Of a DNA stretch of 9,466 nucleotides, positions 1 through 6,117 are shown one piece after another. The position numbers and the translations under genes were made by a program. Every line of letters starts with the position of its first letter. Within the stretch, counting starts at the first letter, position 1. This stretch comes from Candidatus Fermentibacterota bacterium (GTDB lineage: Bacteria; Fermentibacterota; Fermentibacteria; Fermentibacterales; Fermentibacteraceae), in assembly GCA_012523605.1 (NCBI GenBank), contig JAAYTY010000062.1, forward strand, positions 1 through 9,466. The letters are read 5' to 3'. The notes below the pieces were generated by a model. It did no database searches and was not told where the DNA came from. It saw only the letters and a list, made by a program, of their open reading frames with translations.

Positions 1-551
1 AGGGCCCTGATGGCCGGAAGCTCGATTATCTTGAGAGGTCTGGGCGAGGGGACGACCCTCCTGAAGCCTCTGCCCGCATCCTCCTTCATCACCCAGCCGC
101 GCTCGGCCGCTATCCTCGCGGCCTCCTCCGCGCCGTAGAAGGGACCTACGGGCTTGGTGGGGTTCCTGAATCCGGGATCGTCGGAGGACACCTCCACCTG
201 GGTCACGAGACTGCTTACTGGGATATCTTCGCCCCTCTCCTCCAGGACGTCTCCCAGCACCTGCTGGATCAGATAGCCCAGATAGCCCTGCGTGGCTGCG
301 CCGTTGACGTCCATTCCGTCGGGCGGCACCACGGAGGAGGCCATCTCGTTCCTGATCAGCTCGAAGCCTACCTGGGGCCCGTTGCCGTGCGTCACCACCA
401 CGCTTCCGAAGATCCGGGCCAGCGTGGCGACCTCTTCGCACACCTCCCGGGCGAGGTCGTGCGTGTCGAGATTGCCCCTGGAGGAGCACGGATCGATCAT
501 CGAGTTGCCGCCTATCGCGACGACCACGGTTCCCAGAGGCTCAGCCGCCAT
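1..551 (-). CDS. arcC: Carbamate kinase, N-terminal 183 residues (3' end outside window)
   Basis: Carbamate kinases of the amino-acid kinase fold catalyse ATP + carbamate <-> ADP + carbamoyl phosphate in the cytoplasm, usually making ATP from carbamoyl phosphate in arginine or purine catabolism. The frame is open from the ATG at 551 to the window edge. Visible family features are the N-terminal strand with GGN at residues 14-16 (VVVAIGGNS), THGNGPQVG at 54-62, the ATQGYLGY segment near 86-93, NPTKPVGP at 130-137 with Lys133 at the position of a conserved active-site lysine, and GFRRVVPSP at 162-170. Full-length enzymes are about 310 residues, so roughly 40% is missing only because the window ends. 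The start overlaps the end of lspA by 11 nt, and a GGAGGG-like ribosome binding site lies about 4 nt upstream, inside lspA. The usual GGNA is GGNS here, a mild change. Other amino-acid kinases are less likely because the TKP and RRVVPSP segments are typical of carbamate kinase. Confidence 0.9.
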   Translation of the reverse strand, partial: MAAEPLGTVVVAIGGNSMIDPCSSRGNLDTHDLAREVCEEVATLARIFGSVVVTHGNGPQVGFELIRNEMASSVVPPDGMDVNGAATQGYLGYLIQQVLGDVLEERGEDIPVSSLVTQVEVSSDDPGFRNPTKPVGPFYGAEEAARIAAERGWVMKEDAGRGFRRVVPSPRPLKIIELPAIRA

Positions 552-1029
552 TCGCCCTCCGCTCCGGGGTCCTGCGGGAGAAGATGATAAGCAGGAGCCC
601 CCCGACCGTTATTGCCGCATCGGCCAGGTTGAACGTAGGGCATCGCCAGCCCGACGTTCCCACGTCTATGAAATCGAGAACGGCGCCTCCCCTTAGGATC
701 CTGTCGAGCAGGTTCCCCAGTGCGCCCCCGAGCACCAGCCCGAGACCGACGATGGACGCTCTGCCCCAGTTTTTCGCCCTCGCCAGCATCACAGCCACGA
801 TCACGGAAGCCGCGGCGGAGAAGATCGCGAGAAACAGGGGCCCCCCCCAGCTCATGCTGAAGGCCGCACCCGTATTCTCCCTGAGCTGGAGCCGGACCGC
901 CTCCCCCAGCACCCTTGCGGGTGAGTCGTATGACAGGGAATCCTGCGCGATCCTCTTGGTGACCTGGTCCAGGAACAGCGCCGCCATGGCCGCCGCCGCG
1001 CCCGGCATCCTCGGATCACGCTCCTGCAT
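541..1029 (-). CDS. lspA: Lipoprotein signal peptidase (signal peptidase II)
   Basis: Inner-membrane aspartyl protease that removes the signal peptide from diacylglyceryl-modified prolipoproteins. At 162 residues it has the normal family length. Hydrophobic segments lie at about 9-20, 63-83, 91-108 and 138-150, consistent with the four-helix topology. Conserved blocks are FLDQVTK (19-25), ENTGAAFS (51-58), GNLLDR (105-110), VLDFIDV (117-123) and FNLADAAIT (133-141). The catalytic aspartates are expected to be Asp119 and Asp137, both present. The gene begins 14 nt inside the end of ileS, with GAGGGAGA just upstream of the ATG, and its stop lies 11 nt inside the next gene, so translation is probably coupled on both sides. 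The ileS-lspA pair is conserved in many bacteria. An 8-G run (841-848 on the plus strand) encodes Trp61-Gly-Gly. Confidence 0.95.
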   Translation of the reverse strand: MQERDPRMPGAAAAMAALFLDQVTKRIAQDSLSYDSPARVLGEAVRLQLRENTGAAFSMSWGGPLFLAIFSAAASVIVAVMLARAKNWGRASIVGLGLVLGGALGNLLDRILRGGAVLDFIDVGTSGWRCPTFNLADAAITVGGLLLIIFSRRTPERRANGG

Positions 1030-3787
1030 GGCCGGTCTCCCTCAGGACACCGGCGCATCTCGCGCAGACGTCCGCGAATTCCCGGTCGGCGCCCACTTCG
1101 GGAAGGAGTTTCCAGCATCTGGCGCATTTCGGGGCCCCCGAGGGGGTGACCGACACGGTGGGCTCGTTCGATACCCGGGTCCTGACAGTGGAGACTATCA
1201 GGAAGTCCGCCCAGCTCTCCCCCAGGGCGGAATCGGTCATCCCTTCAGGAACTCCCAGGTCCACCTCGGCGTCGAGGCCGCTCCCGATGGCGCCCGCGGC
1301 CCTGGCCTCCTCGAGGCGCTTCATCGCGGCGCGCCTGATCTCGAGATACGGCTCCCAGCGGCCGAGCTCCTCCAGCTCGACCTCCGACAGAGAGGGCGGG
1401 CGCCAGAGGGCGAGGTGAACGCTGGGCACGCCCCTGAGGCCCGGCGGCAGCTCGGCCCACGCCTCCTCGGCGGTGAAGGGCAGGATCGGAGCCAGGAGCT
1501 TCACCAGCTCGACGGTCATCCAGGCGACGAGGCTCCTTGTCTCCAGAGTGCGCGGGGAAGAGGGCGAGTCGCAGTAGAGCCTGTCCTTCCTGGCGTCGAG
1601 GAAGAGGCCGGACAGGTCGGTTGTGGCGAGATTGCGGAGCTCCCGGAACACGCGGTGGAACTGGAACGCCTCGTAGTCGCGCACGCACTGGGCGTAGGCC
1701 TGGGAAAACCTGAGATAGATGTACCTGTCGAGCCCCGTCAGGGAGCCCGGGGCGAAGGACGGCGCCTCCAGCCCGGCGAGGTTTCCCAGCATGAACCTGA
1801 CGGTATTCCTGATCTTCCTGTAGGCTTCCCTGGCGTCGTCCAGCATGGCTCTGTCGGCACGGAAGTCGGCTGTGTAGTCTATCCCGGAGAACCACAGGCG
1901 GAGAATGTCCGCTCCCATGCTCTCTACGATCTCGAGAGGGGACACGGTGTTCCCCAGGGACTTCGACATCTTCTTCCCCTGCCTGTCCAGAATCAGGCCG
2001 TGAGTGACGATCCTGCGGGCCGGAATCCCCAGCTCCAAAGCGAGGCTGGTCAGGAGGCTCACGCCGAACCATCCCCTGTGCTGGTCGGTGGCTTCGAGAT
2101 AGGCGTCAGCGGGCCTCTCCAGACCGAACTCCGGCGTCAGGACGCAGTAGTGGCTCAGGGAGCTGTCGAACCATACGTCGAGGATGTCGTCGACCCTCGC
2201 AAGCTCCCGGGATCCGCAGGAGGAACAGAGGGGGATCTTCCCCGCCAGCTCGAAGAACCGGTCGGGGGAGGAGCAGAACCACGCGTCCGATCCCTCCTTC
2301 TCGACGACGTCGGCGACCGCTTCGATGACTTCCGGGTCGAGGACGGCGGTCCCGCACGAAGCGCAGGTGAACGCAGGAAGGGCGACGCCCCAGGCCCTCT
2401 GGCGGGACAGGCACCAGTCGGGCCTGGCGGACATCATGTTGCGCATCCTCTCGTGGCCCCAGACGGGAAGCCATTCCATGTCTTCGACGGCCTCGAGGAC
2501 CCGGTTCTTCAGATCGCGATGCGAGAGGCTCATGAAGAACTGCCTCGTCGCCCTGAAGATGAGGGGCTGCTTGCATCTCCAGCAGTGGGGATAGCTGTGC
2601 TCGAAAAGGGAGTGGCCGACCAGCCTGCCCCTCGAGCGCAGATCCTCGATTATCGCGGAGTTGGCTTCGGTCACCCTGGCGCCCGAATATTTCCCGGCCT
2701 CGGGGGTGAAGAAGCCGTGTGCATCCACGGGGCTGAAGGTCTCGAGGCCGTACTGCTGGCCCACCGCGAAGTCCTCCGCGCCGTGGCCCGGCGCCGTGTG
2801 CACGCAGCCGGAGCCGTCTTCCATCGTGACATGATCTGAGACGACGACGAGGGATTTCCGTCCCTCGAAAAGTGGATGGAGCAGCTCGAGCCCCTCCAGA
2901 TCGGCCCCCTGGAGGACGGGGGCTTCGAGAACGGTCCCGCCGGGGCAGGCCGAGGCGACGAAGGCGGCCGCGCGTCTGGAGGCGACCAGCATCCTTCTCT
3001 CCCCCGAGGCGACCAGCACATACCTCTCTCCCGGGTTCAGGGCTACGGCCATGTTTGCCGGCAGGGTCCAGGGAGTGGTGGTCCAGATGACGACTTCCGC
3101 GCCGGCAGGCACCCCCCGGGACGCCCACCTGTGCGGATCGCACTGCTCGAAGGCCACCCAGATCGAGGGGGACGAATGAGGAGCGTACTCGACCTCCGCG
3201 TCTGCGAGGGCGGTCGAGCAGGTGGTGCACCAGCTTATGGGTCTGAGACCCTGATAGACGTATCCGCCTCTCACGAGCGCCGCGAAAGCGCGTACGATGC
3301 CTGCCTCGTAGGATCGCGACATGGTCAGATAAGGGCCGTCCCACCGCCCGAACACGCCGAGGCGGCGGAATTCACCCTTCTGGATCTCGACGTACTTCGC
3401 TGCATAGGCCCTGCACCTCGACCGCACCTCCCCCCGCGTCAGGCTGCGGCCGCCGTCCTCCGCCTCGCCGAGCACCCTGTGCTCGATCGGCATTCCGTGG
3501 CAGTCCCAGCCGGGGACGAACGGGGAGTCGAAGCCCATCATGGTCCTCGACTTCACGATGAAGTCCTTCAGAACCTTGTTGAGAGCCGTGCCGAGATGGA
3601 CACTGCCGTTGGCATAGGGGGGGCCGTCGTGCAGAACAAATCTGGGCGAGCCCTTCCGGCTCCTCCTGATCTCGCCCTCGAGATCCCCGGCCTCCCAGCG
3701 CGCCAGTATCTCCGGCTCCCTTGCGACGAGGTTCCCCTTCATCGCGAAACCGGTCTCCGGCAGCCTGATCGTATCCCTGTAGTTCAG
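1016..3787 (-). CDS. ileS: Isoleucyl-tRNA synthetase, probable CTG start
   Basis: Class Ia synthetase that charges tRNA-Ile and hydrolyses mischarged Val-tRNA. From the CTG at 3787 it is 923 residues, close to the ~930 of bacterial type I enzymes; the first ATG (3742) gives 908. In 923-residue numbering: the first signature is HLGT at 64-67 within a DGPPYANG...ALNK block; GWDCHGMPIE at 93-102; the CP1 editing domain contains TTTPWTLPAN (236-245) and HTAPGHGAEDF (330-340); PDWCLSRQRAWG (456-467); DILDVWFDS (534-542); DQHRGWF (568-574); KMSKS at 606-610; and a C-terminal zinc knuckle with CxxC at 888-891 and 908-911. A second CxxC pair (475-478, 521-524) sits in the middle of the protein. I chose CTG because a perfect GGAGGTGA lies 6 nt upstream, the extra residues NYRDTIRLPETGFAMKGN match the usual IleRS N terminus, and the codon overlaps the upstream stop as CTGA. 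HLGT departs from canonical HIGH. The gene has almost no TCA/TTA/CTA codons. Confidence 0.95.
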   Translation of the reverse strand: MNYRDTIRLPETGFAMKGNLVAREPEILARWEAGDLEGEIRRSRKGSPRFVLHDGPPYANGSVHLGTALNKVLKDFIVKSRTMMGFDSPFVPGWDCHGMPIEHRVLGEAEDGGRSLTRGEVRSRCRAYAAKYVEIQKGEFRRLGVFGRWDGPYLTMSRSYEAGIVRAFAALVRGGYVYQGLRPISWCTTCSTALADAEVEYAPHSSPSIWVAFEQCDPHRWASRGVPAGAEVVIWTTTPWTLPANMAVALNPGERYVLVASGERRMLVASRRAAAFVASACPGGTVLEAPVLQGADLEGLELLHPLFEGRKSLVVVSDHVTMEDGSGCVHTAPGHGAEDFAVGQQYGLETFSPVDAHGFFTPEAGKYSGARVTEANSAIIEDLRSRGRLVGHSLFEHSYPHCWRCKQPLIFRATRQFFMSLSHRDLKNRVLEAVEDMEWLPVWGHERMRNMMSARPDWCLSRQRAWGVALPAFTCASCGTAVLDPEVIEAVADVVEKEGSDAWFCSSPDRFFELAGKIPLCSSCGSRELARVDDILDVWFDSSLSHYCVLTPEFGLERPADAYLEATDQHRGWFGVSLLTSLALELGIPARRIVTHGLILDRQGKKMSKSLGNTVSPLEIVESMGADILRLWFSGIDYTADFRADRAMLDDAREAYRKIRNTVRFMLGNLAGLEAPSFAPGSLTGLDRYIYLRFSQAYAQCVRDYEAFQFHRVFRELRNLATTDLSGLFLDARKDRLYCDSPSSPRTLETRSLVAWMTVELVKLLAPILPFTAEEAWAELPPGLRGVPSVHLALWRPPSLSEVELEELGRWEPYLEIRRAAMKRLEEARAAGAIGSGLDAEVDLGVPEGMTDSALGESWADFLIVSTVRTRVSNEPTVSVTPSGAPKCARCWKLLPEVGADREFADVCARCAGVLRETGHAGA

Positions 3788-4329
3788 GTCTTCTCACCTC
3801 CCGCGAAGGCGCGGAGCGCCTCCTCGATGGGGGGGCTGGTTCCGTTCCAGGCGGTCAGCGAATGGCACCTCACGAGCAGGAGGACGGTGCCCCCGCCGCG
3901 CCCCGCCACGATCGCCTCGTCGATGCCCTCCGATACGAGGGCCGAAACGCGCATCGCTCCCAGCTCGGCCCTGGTGGACGCTCTCCAGTCGGGCACCCTT
4001 CCCACCGTACCCCGGCGCCAGGGGCCTTCCGGCGCGGCATAGAGCCGGGTGAGCGACGGGAACCTCGGGCCAAGATCGTCCCTTTCGGGGCCGACCAGGG
4101 GGCTGTCTCCGAAGAAAGCCACGTGGTCGGTCGCGATGAGCCATCCGCGCCTGCGCGCCACTCCATCGGCCCCGATCAGGAAGCGCCTGACGCCTCTCTG
4201 CAGAGCCGCCCGGACGGCTTCGGCAGAGGACTCGCGGTCCCCGCGGAGTACCGATGACGGGCCTTCCTCCGGCCGACGGTCCCAGCCGCGGGGAAGAACG
4301 ACCAACAAGCCGTCTTCACATGCCTGCAT
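3784..4329 (-). CDS. Shortened, probably non-catalytic purine-nucleoside-phosphorylase-like protein
   Basis: This 181-residue protein resembles the C-terminal two thirds of trimeric purine nucleoside phosphorylases (type II PNP, ~270 residues). The clearest match is TDHVAFFGDSPLVGP followed by DLGPRFPSLTRLYA (about 67-98), equal to the family's DHINL..NPLxGPNDxxxGxRFPxMxxxYD block. A weaker GAD-GVARRRGWLI stretch (53-65) sits where PNPs have NAAGGLNP, and ASTRAELGAMRVSALVSEGIDEAIVA (117-142) aligns with ETxAExxxLxxLGADAVGMSTVPEVIVA. The N-terminal phosphate loop (GSGLG) and the catalytic His region are absent, the base-binding Glu of the FET motif is not evident, and the purine-binding Asn position reads RCHS. 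Normal phosphorolysis is therefore unlikely; a binding or structural role, or slow decay, are alternatives. The frame is intact. Its stop overlaps the ileS CTG start by 4 nt, so it may control ileS translation. No good ribosome binding site precedes the ATG; an in-frame TGA lies eight codons upstream. The family call rests on motif recall, not a search. Confidence 0.72.
   Translation of the reverse strand: MQACEDGLLVVLPRGWDRRPEEGPSSVLRGDRESSAEAVRAALQRGVRRFLIGADGVARRRGWLIATDHVAFFGDSPLVGPERDDLGPRFPSLTRLYAAPEGPWRRGTVGRVPDWRASTRAELGAMRVSALVSEGIDEAIVAGRGGGTVLLLVRCHSLTAWNGTSPPIEEALRAFAGGEKT
3794..3801 (-). promoter_or_regulatory. Ribosome binding site of ileS, deciding the CTG start
   Basis: On the minus strand this reads GGAGGTGA, a full eight-base match to the 16S rRNA anti-Shine-Dalgarno. 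It is 6 nt before the CTG at 3787-3785 but 51 nt before the first in-frame ATG (3742-3740), too far to serve the ATG. It lies inside the last codons of the upstream PNP-like gene (Gly-Gly-Glu-Lys-Thr-stop). The only other in-frame codons between the preceding stop (3799-3797) and CTG are GAA and GAC, which are not start codons. Confidence 0.85.
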
Positions 4330-4378
4330 AAGAGTCCGGACTATGAAGATTCAAGGCGTGATCTGCAACCCGCGGGCC

Positions 4379-4687
4379 TCACTGCCCGTCCCGTTGGAGC
4401 CAGCCGGGGCGAAGGACCGCTCCGAGGATGCGGAGGAGCTTCCTGCGCGAGCGGGAGCCGGACGAGATGCTCACGCTGGAGCGAGGCACGCCGAACTCAG
4501 ATGCGACGAACCTCACCAGTTCCGCATTGGCCCTGCCCTCCATGGGCGGGGCCTTCACCCTTATCCGCCAGGCACCGTCGGGAAGACGGCCCGCAACGAC
4601 CGTCTCCACGGCGCCCGGGACGATGACCACCGGCAGGAAGAAAGGATCGCGGACCCCGGGCGCCCCGCCTCCTCCGTCAGCCTCCAT
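4379..4687 (-). CDS. DUF167 / YggU family protein
   Basis: Small cytoplasmic protein of the UPF0235/DUF167 family, whose function is not established. It has 102 residues, the usual size. Diagnostic elements are the early strand VVIVPGA (20-26), VKAPPMEGRANAELVRFVA (44-62), which carries the conserved PPxxGxAN turn, and ISSGSRSRRKLLRI (74-87), matching the family's GxxSRxK segment. The N-terminal 14 residues are Gly-rich and unlike the family core. The ATG lies 11 nt inside the end of the Trm112-like gene, which suggests coupled translation. Forty-nine bases separate its stop from the next gene, the longest gap in the window. In other bacteria this family often sits near yggT or cell-division genes; the neighbours here are different. 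Confidence 0.88.
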   Translation of the reverse strand: MEADGGGGAPGVRDPFFLPVVIVPGAVETVVAGRLPDGAWRIRVKAPPMEGRANAELVRFVASEFGVPRSSVSISSGSRSRRKLLRILGAVLRPGWLQRDGQ

Positions 4688-4853
4688 CGAGCGGCCTGGC
4701 CTCGTCGATGAGCATTATGGGGATGTTCTCCTCCACCCTGTACACGAGCCTGCAGGAGTGGCACACGAGCACCTCCTCCGGCTCGGTCCGGTATTCCAGG
4801 GCGCCCCTGCACCTGGGGCAGGCGAGTATCTCGAGGAGCCTCTTGTCGAGCAT
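4677..4853 (-). CDS. Trm112-like small zinc-binding protein
   Basis: A 58-residue protein of the Trm112/YcaR (UPF0434) family. It opens with LDKRLLEILACPRCRGALEY, the family signature, and ends with a VYRVEENIPIMLIDEAR segment, matching the usual FPIRDGIPVML..EAR. Two CxxC pairs (Cys12/Cys15 and Cys31/Cys34) could hold one zinc ion. In eukaryotes and archaea, Trm112 is an activating partner of tRNA, rRNA and release-factor methyltransferases; bacterial members are thought to act similarly, but the partner is rarely known and none is visible in this window. The start at 4853 follows a GGGAGGG sequence by 4 nt and lies 14 nt after the aminopeptidase stop. The frame remains open further upstream, but those codons lie in the aminopeptidase gene and do not belong to this family. 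Confidence 0.9.
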   Translation of the reverse strand: MLDKRLLEILACPRCRGALEYRTEPEEVLVCHSCRLVYRVEENIPIMLIDEARPLDGG

Positions 4854-4867
4854 TCCGCCCTCCCGGG

Positions 4868-6091
4868 CTAGATGACGAACATGCCTTTCCTCATGACGGG
4901 AACCCTCCCGCCCGAGGCGTCCACGCCGTCCACGTCGACGGCCTCCGAGCCGATCATGAAATCGGTATGGACGAGCGAGACATTGCAGCCCAGCGCACGG
5001 AGCGCGTCTTCGCCCAGGCCGGCCGAGCCCTCGACACACTCCGTATAGCCGTTCCCGAGGGCTATGTGGGACGAGGCGTTCTCGTCGAACAGAATGCTGT
5101 GGAACGTCCTCCCGCTCCGGTATATCGGCGAGTCGCAGCCTACGAGGGCGATCTCACCGATCATGACGGCGCCCTCGTCGGTTGAAAGGAACTGGTCCAG
5201 AGCAGCCGCGTTGCGGGAGGCCCCGTGAGCGGCCACCCTGCCCGATTCGAACCTGAACCAGGCGTCCTCCACGTTCGTGCCGTTCACCTCCACCGGCCTG
5301 GTACAGCGTACGACTCCCTCGGTCCTCCTGCAGTCTGGAGTGCTGAAGATCTCCTCGGTGGGGATGTTCGGAAAGAAGAGACGCCCGTCCCTCGCGCGGC
5401 ACCTGCCGCCCGAGAACACCCTGTCGCCCGACATGCCCACTCTGAGGTCTGTGCCGGGACCCACGAAGTGGAAATGGTCGAACCTCGCTGAATTGAGAAT
5501 CCCGGCCTTCCGCTTGAGCTCCGCGTCGTGGTCGAGCCAGGCGCGGGCGGGATCCTCGCGGTCGAGACGCAGGATCGGAGTCAGGAGCTTCCAGATGCGC
5601 CTCTCCCAGTCCCTCTGCGAGCCCATCACCTTTGCCGCCCAGAGGGGTGTCGGATCGAGGCAGACGTTCCATCGTATGGCGTTGGAGGAGACAGCGGCCA
5701 GCCAGTCCCTCGCCGCCGCCGCGGCCGCCTTCCTGACGGCCCCCTGCCTGGATGGATCCTGCCCCTCCAGCTCGTCGGGGTTCTCCGAGCCTGTAAGGCT
5801 TATGCTCGCCCAGTTCTCCTCGACGAAGATCCCGTAGAGGTGCCGCGTGAACGACGGGACGTATCCGAGGTGGCCGGCGGACGAGGACTCCAGCCTGGCC
5901 CGTTCGAGCCTCCTGTCCGAGTAGATGACGTGCACGTAGCTCGATCCCAGCTCGTAAGCCCTCCTGGAGAGCGCCTCCGCCATCGCCCGATGCGCCACCT
6001 CGGTGCGGATCAGGACGGGCTGTCCTGGCTGGACGTCTATCCCGGTCTTCAGTATCACGTCCGAATAGCGTGCGGCAAGTTCGCGATCCAA
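4868..6091 (-). CDS. M29-family metallo-aminopeptidase (AmpS/PepS/AmpT type), TTG start
   Basis: A 407-residue cytoplasmic exopeptidase of the thermophilic aminopeptidase family, which removes N-terminal residues from peptides using two metal ions. Length is normal (about 400-415). The N-terminal domain has GIDVQPGQPVLIRTEV (17-32) and RAYELGSSYVHVIYSD (44-59), as in PepS. The catalytic domain shows GTDLRVGM (213-220), NIPTEEIFSTPD (242-253), GEIALVG (312-318), FHSILFDENASSHIALG (330-346) and VHTDFMIGS (374-382). Expected metal ligands by family comparison are Glu246, Glu313, His331, His375 and Asp377, all present. The start is TTG at 6091: the codon before it is a TGA stop, so nothing longer is possible, and the N terminus MDRELAARYSDVIL fits the family. 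GGGTGG on the minus strand lies 5 nt upstream. Its likely role is general peptide turnover; the substrate cannot be read from sequence. Confidence 0.93.
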   Translation of the reverse strand: MDRELAARYSDVILKTGIDVQPGQPVLIRTEVAHRAMAEALSRRAYELGSSYVHVIYSDRRLERARLESSSAGHLGYVPSFTRHLYGIFVEENWASISLTGSENPDELEGQDPSRQGAVRKAAAAAARDWLAAVSSNAIRWNVCLDPTPLWAAKVMGSQRDWERRIWKLLTPILRLDREDPARAWLDHDAELKRKAGILNSARFDHFHFVGPGTDLRVGMSGDRVFSGGRCRARDGRLFFPNIPTEEIFSTPDCRRTEGVVRCTRPVEVNGTNVEDAWFRFESGRVAAHGASRNAAALDQFLSTDEGAVMIGEIALVGCDSPIYRSGRTFHSILFDENASSHIALGNGYTECVEGSAGLGEDALRALGCNVSLVHTDFMIGSEAVDVDGVDASGGRVPVMRKGMFVI

Positions 6092-6096
6092 TCAAA

Positions 6097-6102
6097 CCAC
6101 CC
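6097..6102 (-). promoter_or_regulatory. Ribosome binding site for the TTG-started aminopeptidase
   Basis: Minus-strand GGGTGG, within AAAGGGTGGT, 5 nt before the TTG codon. It is an imperfect match to AAGGAGGT but well spaced, and it supports the TTG because a TGA codon directly precedes that codon in frame. Confidence 0.55.
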
Positions 6103-6117
6103 TTTCCGAGGGCCGCA

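Noticed and set aside
584..2839. A 751-codon open frame on the plus strand across lspA and ileS
   Set aside because: It is in exact codon register with ileS on the other strand, so it stays open only because ileS almost never uses TCA, TTA or CTA. It ends precisely where ileS has a TCA (plus-strand 2837-2839). The protein is compositionally biased (Gly/Arg/Glu/Pro/Val) with no recognisable family.
1016..3742. ATG at 3742 as the ileS start
   Set aside because: It drops a conserved N-terminal segment and lacks a placed ribosome binding site; the GGAGGTGA lies 51 nt away and fits CTG 3787 instead.
2876..4042. A 388-codon plus-strand open frame over the 5' part of ileS and the PNP-like gene
   Set aside because: Same register effect as the previous frame; no family motif, and both sense genes are supported by conserved residues.
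3784..4329. Calling the PNP-like gene an active purine nucleoside phosphorylase, or a frameshifted pseudogene
   Set aside because: Key substrate-binding elements are missing, so activity is not supported. There is no internal stop, and upstream sequence does not encode the missing N-terminal half: an in-frame TGA comes first and then DUF167.
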